NCBI GenBank assembly: GCA_035353175.1
Contig: DAOPZC010000015.1
Span: 13,070 to 77,069, forward strand
Direction: 5' to 3'
From: DAOPZC01 sp035353175
Lineage (GTDB): Bacteria; Verrucomicrobiota; Kiritimatiellia; RFP12; UBA1067
DNA length: 64,000 nucleotides
Position numbers and translations under genes: made by a program. Below, in pieces: positions 17,343 through 26,214 of the stretch. The notes under the pieces are model-generated. The model was given only the letters and a program-made list of their open reading frames with translations, had not been told where the DNA came from and did not search any database. Within the stretch, counting starts at the first letter, position 1; every line of letters starts with the position of its first letter.

Positions 17343-17939
17343 TCATTTGCTGTTGAGGGCTTTCCGCAACAGGGACTCGGTGTCTTTGATGGCAGGGTCG
17401 GCGTCGAGCGCGGACTGCACCATCTTGCGCGCCTGGTCCTGCGGGAAACCGAGCGAGCCGAGCGCGAGGATCGCATCGCGCAACATGGCGCTCTGCGGTT
17501 CCCCGCCGCCCGCCGTGCGGCCCGCGAGCGCCTCCAGCGGGTCGACCTTGTCGCGCAGTTCGATCACGATGCGTTCGGCGGTCTTCTTGCCGATGCCGTG
17601 GACGGCGCTGATGCGCTTGATGTTGTTCTCGGCGATGGCGAGTGAAAGTTCGGCGACGGTGAGGCCGCTGAGCACGCTGAGCGCCGTTTTGGGCCCGACC
17701 CCGTTCACGCCGATCAGCCGTTCAAACATGGTCTTCTCTTCGGCCTGAATGAAGCCGAACAGGATTTGCGCGTCCTCGCGGATGTGGTGGTAGGTGAGCA
17801 GCCGGCACGCCGATCCGGTCGCGGGCAGGCGGTCATAGGTGCTCAAGGAGATGAGCGCCTCATAGCCGACCCCCTGCACGTCGAGCGTGGCGAGGGACGG
17901 CGTCTTGTCGACCAGCAGGCCGTGGAGGAAGGCGATCAT
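17343..17939 (-). CDS. ruvA: Holliday junction branch migration protein RuvA
   Basis: RuvA binds four-way DNA junctions and loads the RuvB motor during recombination repair. The 198-residue protein has the N-terminal OB fold (MIAFLHGLLVDK, then VQGVGYEALIS). Two helix-hairpin-helix motifs follow (LIGVNGVGPKTALSVLSGL and ISAVHGIGKKTAERIVIEL). A Gly-containing linker leads to the C-terminal RuvB-contact domain (AILALGSLGFPQDQARKMV). Its start lies 3 nt after the stop of the dehydrogenase upstream, an unusual partner. ruvB and ruvC are not nearby. Confidence 0.95.
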   Translation of the reverse strand: MIAFLHGLLVDKTPSLATLDVQGVGYEALISLSTYDRLPATGSACRLLTYHHIREDAQILFGFIQAEEKTMFERLIGVNGVGPKTALSVLSGLTVAELSLAIAENNIKRISAVHGIGKKTAERIVIELRDKVDPLEALAGRTAGGGEPQSAMLRDAILALGSLGFPQDQARKMVQSALDADPAIKDTESLLRKALNSK

Positions 17940-17942
17940 TGC

Positions 17943-19229
17943 TCAGAGGGCCGCATCTTGCTCCAGGCGCGGCGCGTTTTTGAGCACGTACGCCTCAGCC
18001 TCGGAGCACCAGAGGTTGTTGTTGCTGCCACAGATCTCCGCGAGGGCGGCGAAGTAAGGGTCTTTCTCGCCGAGCTTCGGAAAGTCCGAGATCGCGGTCA
18101 TGGGCATAGAGACGTGGGTGTAGACCAGCTTTTTGCCGCCGGGGATCTTGGGCAGTGCTTTGGTGGTCTCGGCCACGGAGTCGATGCCGCCGACGTGGGT
18201 GATCATGACGGAAGGGGTGATGAGCCCCTGCGCCGCGTAGTTCATGGAGTCCTGCAGGTCTTTGGTGTTTCCGCCCGAGGAACCGACCACGTGGTGGCCC
18301 ATGTAGTGGACATCGTAGAAGTTGATTGCCGCCTTGAAGTCGTCGTGCGCGGGGCCGGCAAAGAAATTCAGGCACCCCAGATAGCCGAGCAGCGCGGAGG
18401 CCTGCTCGATCAGCGCGGGCACCGGCGCGAAGACGAAGACGTCGTCGTACCCCGCACCGTGGTTGACCGCTTTGATGGCGGCGATGGGCGTGGCCGTTTT
18501 GCCGGTGTTCAGGTAGATCAGTTCGACGCCGCACGCCTTGGCGTGGGCGACCGGGAAGATCTGCTCCGCGCGGTCCAGTCGGGCCTGGTCGATATCCGTG
18601 ATGACGAGCCGCCCGGGACGGTGCTCCGGCCCGTGCAGGGCGACGTCGATGGCGCTGAGGCCCATGGGGCCCGCACCCGCGAGGATGACCATCGAGCCAC
18701 CGTGCTTGATGCCCATCTGGTGGACGTATTCGCCCGCCTTGAAGTGATAGCTGCAGCGGTATCCGCCCACGATGCAGGAAACCGGCTCGGCGATGGACGA
18801 CTTGTAATACGCGTCGCCGTCATAGGTGAGCAGGCAGTCGAGCTCCAGCACCTCTTTGGGAATCACGATGCGGGTCGCGTCGCCGCCGATCCAGCGGAAA
18901 GAGTAGCCGGGTGCCCAGTGCTCGTGGCCGGGGATGTTGAGCTGGGGCTGCACGCCGTATTTCTGGCCCACGCGGAACTTGTGCTGCCAGTTCTTGCCGA
19001 CCTTGAGCAGCTTGCCGCAGAACTCGTGGCCGAGGATGATGGGGTTTGTGGCGATGTCCTTCGGGACGCGCTTGTGGTTGGCGCCCTGGATCGTGGCCTT
19101 GTAATCCGACATGCAGATGCTGTTGGTCACGATGTCGGCCAGAATCTCGTCGTCGGTTATTTCGGGGAGGTCGAAACGTTCCAGACGCAGGTCGTTTTCG
19201 CCGTAAAGACGCAATGCTAAAGTTTTCAT
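17943..19229 (-). CDS. Zinc-dependent alcohol dehydrogenase, L-sorbose-1-phosphate reductase-like
   Basis: This 428-residue medium-chain dehydrogenase probably reduces or oxidises a sugar phosphate or polyol. The N-terminal catalytic domain has the zinc-ligand motifs SICMSDYKA (Cys) and ILGHEFCG (His-Glu). The nucleotide-binding domain has a GAGPMGLSAI Rossmann loop. The segment order and the SDYKATIQGANHKRVP region resemble SorE, which converts L-sorbose 1-phosphate to glucitol 6-phosphate. The substrate assignment is tentative. No Shine-Dalgarno is evident before the ATG. The gene diverges from a hexosamine-kinase-like gene across 191 nt and runs into ruvA. Confidence 0.75.
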   Translation of the reverse strand: MKTLALRLYGENDLRLERFDLPEITDDEILADIVTNSICMSDYKATIQGANHKRVPKDIATNPIILGHEFCGKLLKVGKNWQHKFRVGQKYGVQPQLNIPGHEHWAPGYSFRWIGGDATRIVIPKEVLELDCLLTYDGDAYYKSSIAEPVSCIVGGYRCSYHFKAGEYVHQMGIKHGGSMVILAGAGPMGLSAIDVALHGPEHRPGRLVITDIDQARLDRAEQIFPVAHAKACGVELIYLNTGKTATPIAAIKAVNHGAGYDDVFVFAPVPALIEQASALLGYLGCLNFFAGPAHDDFKAAINFYDVHYMGHHVVGSSGGNTKDLQDSMNYAAQGLITPSVMITHVGGIDSVAETTKALPKIPGGKKLVYTHVSMPMTAISDFPKLGEKDPYFAALAEICGSNNNLWCSEAEAYVLKNAPRLEQDAAL

Positions 19230-19420
19230 GGAAGGGAAGTCTCGCTTTTCGGGTTCTTAAAAATTTAAACAATACCGTTTTGGGGACGGATCCGACAAGA
19301 TGAAAAACAGGTGCCGGGGGCGATTCGCGCTATTCTTCGCTTTTCTAGTTGCGCTTTGGCCTGTGAAAATCGAAAATCGGTATCACCTAGCGAGCCTGTG
19401 TTCGCGCAAGAGGAGCTTTT

Positions 19421-20530
19421 ATGGAATTGTCTTTGCTGATGAAAGCGTTCGATGTGTCCGGGCGGCTGGTGACGATCAATCCCACGGGTAACGGCAATGT
19501 CAACGACACGTTTCTCGCGATTTTCCGCAACACGTTCGCCGAGGAGCAGGTGATCTTGCAGCGGGTGAACCGGAACGTTTTCCCGAAGCCCGACGCGATC
19601 ATGCATAACCTTTGCCAACTCACGGCGCATGTCCATCCGAAACTGGAGTCTGAATCTGACCGGGCGGACCGCGTGTGGCAGATGCCGCAGATCGTGAAGA
19701 CGAAAGACGGCAAGGACTTCTTCGTGGACGACGACGGCGACACGTGGCGCGTCATCACCAAAATCGCCTCGGCCACCGCGTTCGATGAGACCCAGGGCGC
19801 GGAGCACGCGGCGGAATGCGGCGCGGTGCTGGGCCACTTCCATTGGCTGGTCTCTGACCTTGATACCCGGATGATGTTCGATCCTCTGCCGGGCTTCCAC
19901 ATTACGCCGGGCTATCTGGCCAAGTACGACGCCACGCTCAAGAGTGAGCCGCTCGCCAGCGAGCGCCTGAACGCCTCGATGGAGGCGCGCCGCATGGCGA
20001 TGTTCATCGAGGAGCGCCGGGGCTTCGCCGCCACGCTCCAGAAGGCTCTCGACGCCGGCGAACTCACTCTCCGCATGATGCACGGCGACCCCAAGGTCAA
20101 CAACATCATGATCGATGACTACACCGGCAAGGGCACCGCGATGATCGACCTCGACACCGTGAGCCCGGGGCTGATCCACTATGACTTCGGCGATGCTCTG
20201 CGCTCGATCTGCAACCACGCGGGCGAAGAAGAGCAAAACCTCAGCAAGGTCGTCTTCGACCTCGACTTGTGTTCGGCCTTTTGCAAGGGCTACATGGCGC
20301 ACGCGCGGGCGTTCTTGACCGACGCCGACCGCAAATACCTGTACGACGCGATCCGCCTGATCACGTTCGAGCTCGGGCTGCGCTTCTTTCAGGACTATCT
20401 GGCGGGCAGCGTCTATTTCAAGATCCGCCAGCCCGAGCAGAACCTCAACCGGGCCCGCGTGCAGTTCCGGCTGTGCGAATCGATCGAGGCGCGTGAACGC
20501 CCGATCCGCGACCTGCTGGCGGGGTTGTGA
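19421..20530 (+). CDS. Phosphotransferase, N-acetylhexosamine 1-kinase (NahK)-like
   Basis: This 369-residue kinase has the aminoglycoside-phosphotransferase fold. Key motifs are QRVNRNVFPKPDAIMHN (a signature shared with NahK), the catalytic loop MMHGDPKVNNIMID and the Mg-binding MIDLDTVSPG with the following YDFGD. NahK phosphorylates GlcNAc or GalNAc at the anomeric carbon, which fits salvage of amino sugars released from mucin-type glycans. A GAGGAG ribosome site lies just before the ATG. It is alone on its strand and ends in a strong bidirectional terminator. The hexosamine substrate is inferred from family resemblance, and no phosphorylase or uridylyltransferase partner is nearby. Confidence 0.75.
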   Translation: MELSLLMKAFDVSGRLVTINPTGNGNVNDTFLAIFRNTFAEEQVILQRVNRNVFPKPDAIMHNLCQLTAHVHPKLESESDRADRVWQMPQIVKTKDGKDFFVDDDGDTWRVITKIASATAFDETQGAEHAAECGAVLGHFHWLVSDLDTRMMFDPLPGFHITPGYLAKYDATLKSEPLASERLNASMEARRMAMFIEERRGFAATLQKALDAGELTLRMMHGDPKVNNIMIDDYTGKGTAMIDLDTVSPGLIHYDFGDALRSICNHAGEEEQNLSKVVFDLDLCSAFCKGYMAHARAFLTDADRKYLYDAIRLITFELGLRFFQDYLAGSVYFKIRQPEQNLNRARVQFRLCESIEARERPIRDLLAGL

Positions 20531-20577
20531 GAAAGGGCGGCCGGCGGTTGACCGCCGCCGGGCAAAGGGTGCCCCAA

Positions 20578-20632
20578 AAAAAGAGCCTCGTCCCTTGTGG
20601 TGCGCCCGGCGCACGGGGACGGGGCTCTTTTT
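20578..20632. terminator. Bidirectional terminator between kinase and purE
   Basis: Long arms (AAAGAGCC, T-G wobble, CGTCCC pairing with GGGACG and GGCTCTTT) enclose a second small stem (GTGCGC/GCGCAC). A-rich 5' and T-rich 3' flanks allow it to work on both strands for the two converging genes. Confidence 0.9.
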
Positions 20633-20644
20633 GTGTCTCAACAC

Positions 20645-21145
20645 CTACAGCGCCGCGTTGACTTTGGCGTTGCCTTCCACGACCTTTTTCTTCAGCTCTT
20701 CCTTGTAGGCGTGGAATTTCTTGCGGAGTTCCTCGTCGGCCGTTCCGAGAATCTGAACGGCAAGCAGGGCCGCGTTGGCCGGTCCCGCACTGCCGAGTGT
20801 GACGGTGGCCACGGGGATGCCGGCGGGCATCTGGAGCGTGGCGTAGAGCGCGTCGAGACCGTTCAGCGCGCCGCCCGCCACGGGGATGCCGATGACCGGC
20901 AGGACCGTGTGGGCCGCCAGCACGCCGCCGAGATGGGCCGCGCCGCCCGCCGCCGCGATGATCACTTTCAGGCCGCCGCTCTCCGCATTTCTTGCATAGT
21001 CAAACGCGAGATCCGGCGTGCGGTGCGCGGAGATGACGCGCACTTCGAACGCGACGCCAAACGATTTCAGCGTGTCGGCGGCCTTCTGAACGAGCGGCCA
21101 GTCCGAGTCGCTTCCCATCACGATACCGACGAGCGGTTTTGACAT
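20645..21145 (-). CDS. purE: N5-carboxyaminoimidazole ribonucleotide mutase
   Basis: PurE moves the carboxyl group of N5-CAIR to C4 in purine synthesis. The 166-residue protein has the substrate motif GIVMGSDSDW, the catalytic SAHRTP and the loop AAGGAAHLGGVLAAHT, all diagnostic of class I PurE. Its length is normal. AAGGAGA precedes the ATG. It starts 14 nt after purD on the same strand, so purD-purE form an operon. No purK is seen here. Confidence 0.96.
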   Translation of the reverse strand: MSKPLVGIVMGSDSDWPLVQKAADTLKSFGVAFEVRVISAHRTPDLAFDYARNAESGGLKVIIAAAGGAAHLGGVLAAHTVLPVIGIPVAGGALNGLDALYATLQMPAGIPVATVTLGSAGPANAALLAVQILGTADEELRKKFHAYKEELKKKVVEGNAKVNAAL

Positions 21146-21159
21146 TTTCTTCTCCTTGC

Positions 21160-22440
21160 TTATGACACTTCCCTGCTAAAAGCGCGGTGGGCGATATCCG
21201 TGCGGTATTGCGCGCCGTCGAAACGGATGTGCCGGACCGCCTCGTAGGCTTGGCCCACAGCGGTTTTGAGATCCTTGCCCAGGGCGGTCACGGCGAGCAC
21301 GCGGCCGCCGGAGGTCACGGCCGCGCCGTCCTTGAGGGCTGTGCCCGCGTGAAAGACGATGCTGTCGGAAACTGTCGCGGCGTCTTCAAGGCCGGTGATG
21401 GGCGTGCCCTTCTTGTAGGCCCCGGGATAGCCGCCCGCGGCCATGATCACGGTGGCCGCGACTTCGGGGCGGACCTGAATCAGCGCGTCGTTCAGCGTGC
21501 CGTCGATGCAGGCCTGCAGGGCCGGAATCAGGTCGCCGCCGATGCGCGGCAACACGGCTTCGGTTTCGGGGTCGCCGAAGCGGGCGTTGAACTCCAGCAC
21601 CTTGATGCCCTGCGGGCCGATCATCAGGCCCGCATAGAGCACGCCCTTATAGATGATGCCGCGGCGTTTGAGTTCGCGCACGACGGGCAGGATCACGGTG
21701 TTCATGATCTCCGGCAGCAACTCAGGCGTCACAACGGGGGCGGGCGAATAGGCGCCCATGCCGCCGGTGTTTGGCCCCTGATCGCCGTCGAAGATGCGCT
21801 TGTGGTCCTGCGAGGACGGCAGGATCACGGCGTGCTCGCCATCCACCAGCGCGAGGATCGAGGCCTCTTCGCCTTCAAGGAACTCTTCGATCAGCACCTG
21901 CGCGCCGGCTTTTCCGAAGACCGCGTCCACCAGCATCGAGCGGACTGCGGCGACCGCCTCGTCGCGCGTCTGGGCGATGATCACGCCCTTGCCGGCGGCG
22001 AGTCCGTCGGCCTTGATCACCACCGGCAGGGAGAAGCGGCCCAGCGCGGTCACCGCGGCGGCGGCGTCGTCGAACGACTGCGAGCGCGCGGTCGGCACGC
22101 CGGCGGCGTTCATGACCTCTTTGGAAAAGAGCTTGCTTCCCTCCATGCGGGCGGCGGATTGACAAGGGCCGAAGACGCGCAGCCCCGCGGCGTTGAAGGT
22201 GTCCGTGATGCCGAGGCAGAGGGGGCCTTCGGGGCCCACGACGGTCAGGTCGGGACGATGTTCTTTGGCCCATGCGAGAAGCGCGGGGAGGTCTTCGGCG
22301 GAGATGGGCAGGTTTTGGGCAAGGGCCGCCGTGCCGGCGTTCCCGGGCGCGCAAAACAGGGTGGGACGGCTGGAGTCCTGAGCGAGTCTCCAGACGATGG
22401 CATGCTCTCTGCCACCGCCGCCAACGACAAGAATTTTCAT
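21160..22440 (-). CDS. purD: Phosphoribosylamine--glycine ligase
   Basis: PurD joins glycine to phosphoribosylamine using ATP, an early step of purine synthesis. The 426-residue protein shows the ATP-grasp order. MKILVVGGGGREHAI opens the N domain, VIKADGLAAGKGV lies in the ATP-binding region, QDHKRIFDGDQGPNTGGMG follows, and FNARFGDPETEAVLPR carries metal-binding residues. No ribosome site is visible. Instead a good promoter ends 8 nt before the ATG, so the mRNA may begin almost at the start codon. purE follows in the same operon. Confidence 0.96.
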   Translation of the reverse strand: MKILVVGGGGREHAIVWRLAQDSSRPTLFCAPGNAGTAALAQNLPISAEDLPALLAWAKEHRPDLTVVGPEGPLCLGITDTFNAAGLRVFGPCQSAARMEGSKLFSKEVMNAAGVPTARSQSFDDAAAAVTALGRFSLPVVIKADGLAAGKGVIIAQTRDEAVAAVRSMLVDAVFGKAGAQVLIEEFLEGEEASILALVDGEHAVILPSSQDHKRIFDGDQGPNTGGMGAYSPAPVVTPELLPEIMNTVILPVVRELKRRGIIYKGVLYAGLMIGPQGIKVLEFNARFGDPETEAVLPRIGGDLIPALQACIDGTLNDALIQVRPEVAATVIMAAGGYPGAYKKGTPITGLEDAATVSDSIVFHAGTALKDGAAVTSGGRVLAVTALGKDLKTAVGQAYEAVRHIRFDGAQYRTDIAHRAFSREVS

Positions 22441-22448
22441 GGGGCGAT

Positions 22449-22477
22449 AATATAAAGAGGGACCGGGACCTTTACAA
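22449..22477 (-). promoter_or_regulatory. Sigma-70-type promoter of purD-purE, predicting a leaderless mRNA
   Basis: On the minus strand TTGTAA (22472-22477) and TATATT (22449-22454) are 17 nt apart. The -10 ends 8 nt before the purD ATG, putting transcription start at about +1 to -2 of the coding sequence. Confidence 0.65.
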
Positions 22478-22528
22478 GACGGATGTCATGGGCCCTTCCT
22501 TTTTTTTATTTCTCTTTTTGCTTTGTCC

Positions 22529-22558
22529 TTGCATGACGGTGGCTGACGGATGTACAAT
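22529..22558 (+). promoter_or_regulatory. Candidate promoter of the secreted-protein block
   Basis: TTGCAT (22529-22534) and TACAAT (22553-22558) are 18 nt apart, about 70 nt before the first secreted-protein start at 22630. The -35 is weak. Confidence 0.45.
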
Positions 22559-22629
22559 CCGGCCACTGATTGGGAAAGATTTCTCTTTTCAAAGAGATGT
22601 TCAAAGGTTCTTATACGGAGACAAGCGCT

Positions 22630-24558
22630 ATGATGTCTACCAAAAAGCGGTTGGGCAAAACCGCCAAGGCGGGAGCGTTATGCGTACTCGCGTTGGCGCT
22701 GCAGGGTGACGTGTACGCGGCGGATTCGAGCGTTCCCCTTGAGTGGAATGTGGCTCCCATGACCAACGGAGCGTATCTCGAATCGTTCGACGCCCTCTTG
22801 CCCGGTTGGGCCGGCGCTGTCGGTTTCAGTGCGGTGACCAACGTGTTCCCCTCGATGGCCGGATCTGCGCTTCCGGTTCGTTCGAACGCGTGGTTCGGTG
22901 CGAACGTCAAGGTTCTGCAGCTGGAGACCGGCGGGGAAGTGGTCTCCAACGCGCTGGCGCATTCGGATGCCTCCGCTGTGACGTTTGGGAGCCAGCCCGT
23001 CTATGTGGATCTGCGCATGAAGTTCGACCCGTTGGTCAATCCGCCGGATCAAGAGCTGCTGGCCAATTCCAAGATGGCGCTGTTCCTGACGTCCGAGGCC
23101 CGGCTGGTCGCGGTGCATGCGGACGGGGCGTCGACGAACGCCGCGCCGCTGGACACCAACAAATGGTATCAGGTCACCGTGCGGTTGGAAGACGGCACGT
23201 TCGACGTGCTGCTCAACGATGCCGAGATCTTCGGCAACTTGACCCTCAAGGCCGTCGGCGCCGCCAACACGCTGGTGTCTGCCAATTTCTATGGCACAGG
23301 GCTGGTCGATGACCTTTATGTCAGCCACGGTAATCCCGCCTATCGGGTGCCGGGGCCGACTGCGCCGATTCCCGATTTGCCGTCCGACGGGGCGAACCCG
23401 CCGACCGACGAGCAGCAGACCATGATCAACGCGTGGCTGAACGGGTACCCCGCGGTCACGAAACTCAGCCTGACCCAAGACGAGCTCAGCACGGCGTACC
23501 TGTTGGGCGATTTGAACGTCGAGGACGGAACCAACGGCGTGGCCGGCGCCTACTCGTTCGGCATTTCGAAGATCGAAATGGTTTCGCCGACCAACCTGAA
23601 TCTGACGGCCGCTTTGAAAGTCAACAACGCGGACAAATCCGGTTCGATCAACGGCCGAATTCAGATCTACGGAAAAACCGAGATTGACGGTGTCTGGACG
23701 CTTTTGGAGGGCGCGATCACGCCGCTGTTCGCGAATTTCGTGAACGGCGAGGCGACGTACAACTATCAGATCCCGAATCCCCCGGCCGGCACGATCATCT
23801 ATGAGGAGGATTTCGACGGCATCGAGACCAGCAACACGGGTGACTCGCTGAATGCGGTCGGTTGGACGCTGAGTGAGCAGTTCACGAAAAGCAGCGCGCG
23901 CTATGCCATTAGCAACGGAAAGCTTTTTATCGACAACCTTGATCTCGCTAACCACACCTCGACCGATTCCTATGCCGTCGTCAAGTCAAGCGATTTCATG
24001 AAGACGTATTGCACGAACGATTACACCTATCAGTACGATGTCACCTATCGGGGTGCATCGGGAACGAGCCCATCGGATTCCGGCTCGAGGTATGTGTCTC
24101 TGCTTTGCAACTACACCGGCACGAACGTCTACAACACGGCTGATCTCCGCTACGCCGGTAACGGTTACAATCAGGCGCGTTTCGGTGGCAGTTGGCCTCA
24201 TTATGACGAAAGCGGCGCGCTCAATGCGACAGGTGCAAATTCCATGTTGTACAAACTGTTCGGCGAGCCTTTCGTGTCCTCAAGTGTAACGACGAACGCC
24301 CTGAAAAACAGGACCTGTACCATCCGCGTGGAAATGTCCATGCAGAACGGTCCAACCGTCTATGTCAATGGCCTGAAGGTTTCGGAGATGACGATCAATC
24401 AGGCGAACTGGACGGCTACGAAAGCTAACGGTAACTATGCGATCTGTTTCAAGCCGTCGCGCGACATTAAGGCCGAAATCGACAACATCAAGGTCTGGAC
24501 CGGTTGCGGCGTGGAGCCCGGCGGGTATCGCTTCTTCAAGCCTGTGATCGTCCCCTAA
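22630..24558 (+). CDS. Large secreted protein with LamG-like domains
   Basis: This 642-residue protein has a signal peptide (MMSTKKRLGKTAKAGALCVL, cleaved near VYAAD). Residues ~25-235 and ~395-630 look like two jelly-roll, concanavalin/LamG-like domains. Each begins with a YLESFD- or YEEDFDG-type strand and contains the segment WYQVTVRLEDGTFDVLLND or CTIRVEMSMQNGPTVYVNG. The middle holds an EF-hand/dockerin-like stretch (LGDLNVEDGTNG). The C terminus ends YRFFKPVIVP, very like the end of the next protein. I prefer the ATG at 22630 (GGAG upstream) over a TTG 60 nt earlier. It is probably a surface glycan-binding protein, and no catalytic motif was seen. Confidence 0.7.
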   Translation: MMSTKKRLGKTAKAGALCVLALALQGDVYAADSSVPLEWNVAPMTNGAYLESFDALLPGWAGAVGFSAVTNVFPSMAGSALPVRSNAWFGANVKVLQLETGGEVVSNALAHSDASAVTFGSQPVYVDLRMKFDPLVNPPDQELLANSKMALFLTSEARLVAVHADGASTNAAPLDTNKWYQVTVRLEDGTFDVLLNDAEIFGNLTLKAVGAANTLVSANFYGTGLVDDLYVSHGNPAYRVPGPTAPIPDLPSDGANPPTDEQQTMINAWLNGYPAVTKLSLTQDELSTAYLLGDLNVEDGTNGVAGAYSFGISKIEMVSPTNLNLTAALKVNNADKSGSINGRIQIYGKTEIDGVWTLLEGAITPLFANFVNGEATYNYQIPNPPAGTIIYEEDFDGIETSNTGDSLNAVGWTLSEQFTKSSARYAISNGKLFIDNLDLANHTSTDSYAVVKSSDFMKTYCTNDYTYQYDVTYRGASGTSPSDSGSRYVSLLCNYTGTNVYNTADLRYAGNGYNQARFGGSWPHYDESGALNATGANSMLYKLFGEPFVSSSVTTNALKNRTCTIRVEMSMQNGPTVYVNGLKVSEMTINQANWTATKANGNYAICFKPSRDIKAEIDNIKVWTGCGVEPGGYRFFKPVIVP

Positions 24559-24580
24559 GGCCTTCTAAGGAGATATGGAA

Positions 24581-25348
24581 ATGAAAAAGACACTTTCACT
24601 GGTTAGCGGGCTTTTGTTGGCGGCGTCGGTTTTTGGAGCGGACGGGTTGGAGCAGTTGACCCTTGCCATCTCGACCCCCGGGCCTGACACCTACGCGGAC
24701 GGTTCGCCGGTCCTTGTGGGCGAGACCTATCTCTTGATCTACGTCAAGGCGGGAGCGACCTTTCAGGGGCTGTATACGGACGGAACGCTGGTGGACCCCG
24801 AAAACAACAAGATCGCGATCAAAGCGTTTGCGGTCGAAGGGGCCAAGTGCGGCTACACGCCGATTCAGTATCCGGCGGCGCTGTTCCCGGAGGGCGGCTC
24901 GTGGGTCGTCGTGGTGCTCGACACGCGCACCGCCGACGGGGCGGTCGGCGGTTTGGTGGCTGGGTTGGGGTCCGGCGTGACAACCGGCGCGGCCTCCGCG
25001 CAGTCCACCAGTTTGAACGCGGTGGGCGGGGCCGGAACGGCGGCGCTGAATGCCTCTGCGCAGACGCTGGCGTTTGCCGATGTGCCTGCGCCGGAGATCA
25101 CCGCGGTGCGGCCGAACGGCGGCGCAGTCGACGTCCGGTTCAAGAATTTTTCTGAAAAGGCCCTTTACGAGGTGCAGAGCGCCACGGATCTCGCGGGGGA
25201 GTGGCAGACGGTCGCCACGCGCGTTCAGGCCACGGCTCTGAATGTCGTTCAGGGCGCGAATGGCGCGGAATTGCCGGCCACCGTGCAGGTGCCGGCCACC
25301 GACACCGTGCGCTTCTTCAAGGTGATTGTGCCGAACTCGGCGAAGTGA
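24581..25348 (+). CDS. Secreted protein of unknown function
   Basis: This 255-residue exported protein has a clear signal peptide (MKKTLSLVSGLLLAASVFGA). The mature part starts with a beta-rich region containing ADGSPVLVGETYLLIYVKAG. An Ala/Gly-rich linker follows, then a C-terminal module KALYEVQSATDLAGEWQTVA that ends TVRFFKVIVPNSAK. The module resembles the Ig-like repeat ends common in PVC surface proteins. AAGGAG lies 8 nt before the ATG at 24581, so the nearer ATG at 24575 is rejected as start. It follows the LamG-like gene by 22 nt. I cannot assign a function. Confidence 0.7.
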   Translation: MKKTLSLVSGLLLAASVFGADGLEQLTLAISTPGPDTYADGSPVLVGETYLLIYVKAGATFQGLYTDGTLVDPENNKIAIKAFAVEGAKCGYTPIQYPAALFPEGGSWVVVVLDTRTADGAVGGLVAGLGSGVTTGAASAQSTSLNAVGGAGTAALNASAQTLAFADVPAPEITAVRPNGGAVDVRFKNFSEKALYEVQSATDLAGEWQTVATRVQATALNVVQGANGAELPATVQVPATDTVRFFKVIVPNSAK

Positions 25349-25373
25349 GCGAGCAAGCCTGAAAGGAAATGCC

Positions 25374-26198
25374 ATGAAAAAACTTTTGATGATCACAGCG
25401 GCGTTGGCGGTTGCCGGTTCAATTCGGGCGGGCATTCAGCCGCTTGAGGGCTCCAATGTCGTCGGTTTCGCGGAGGTCACGGCGCAAGGCGGAAAAAACA
25501 CCATTATCACCGTGCCGTTCGAGTCGTGTCTGGGGAACGGTTCGGCGGGGATGTTGAGCGATCTGGTCGCGACCTGCGGGTTGACCGCTCATGCCTCCGA
25601 TCCCGCGCAAGCCGACCAGTTGGTCGTGTTGACGACCAACGGTGCCACGCAGGTCTATTATTATTATTACAACGATGCCGAGGATGGCTGGACTCCGATC
25701 ACGTCGGCAATGCTGATGCCGGACGGGTCGAGCCAGGCGCTGACGCCGCCCGCCGCCACCAATTTCCCGGTTGCGCGCGGTCTGGGTTTTTGGGTCAAGC
25801 GGATGGCCAGCACGGCTTCAACCCTCTATGTCAAGGGACAGGTTTCTTCCGCCAAGCAGGCCACGCCGATCAGCGCGGGCCTCAACCTGATCGGATACGG
25901 GGCTGTCGAGCCGTTCGCGCTCAACGGTGTCGACTGGACCGGCGCCTATGGTACCGGCGGCATCAGTTCGACGACGGACCGGATTCTGGTGGGGAACGGA
26001 GATGGCACGTATACGACGTACTACTATTACATCAAGAAAGACGGCGGTTCTTCGTATTACGACCAGTTCACAAACAAATGGGTCAAGTCAACGTCGACGG
26101 GACCCGCGTTGCCCTCTTCGACGATCCCTGCAGGACAGGGGTTCTGGTATCACCGCCGGGGGGCCGGCGGCTTCACGTTCCGTCCGGACGGACAATAG
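25374..26198 (+). CDS. Secreted protein with internal duplication (TIGR02597-like)
   Basis: This 274-residue protein has a signal peptide (MKKLLMITAALAVAGSIRAG). It then has two related halves. Each has a strand rich in Tyr (QVYYYYYND; TYTTYYYYIKK) and ends in a proline/aromatic motif (FPVARGLGFWVKR; IPAGQGFWYHRR). The pattern recalls the TIGR02597 family of PVC exported proteins, from memory only. AAGGAAA precedes the ATG at 25374. It lies 25 nt after the gene upstream and 16 nt before the PEP-CTERM gene. It is likely a surface or extracellular-matrix component. Function unknown. Confidence 0.68.
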   Translation: MKKLLMITAALAVAGSIRAGIQPLEGSNVVGFAEVTAQGGKNTIITVPFESCLGNGSAGMLSDLVATCGLTAHASDPAQADQLVVLTTNGATQVYYYYYNDAEDGWTPITSAMLMPDGSSQALTPPAATNFPVARGLGFWVKRMASTASTLYVKGQVSSAKQATPISAGLNLIGYGAVEPFALNGVDWTGAYGTGGISSTTDRILVGNGDGTYTTYYYYIKKDGGSSYYDQFTNKWVKSTSTGPALPSSTIPAGQGFWYHRRGAGGFTFRPDGQ

Positions 26199-26214
26199 GA
26201 GGCAAAGGTTTACC

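Noticed and set aside
22570..22629. Upstream TTG start for the LamG-like protein
   Set aside because: The signal peptide begins at the ATG at 22630, which has a GGAG site upstream. The extra 20 residues would mask the signal.
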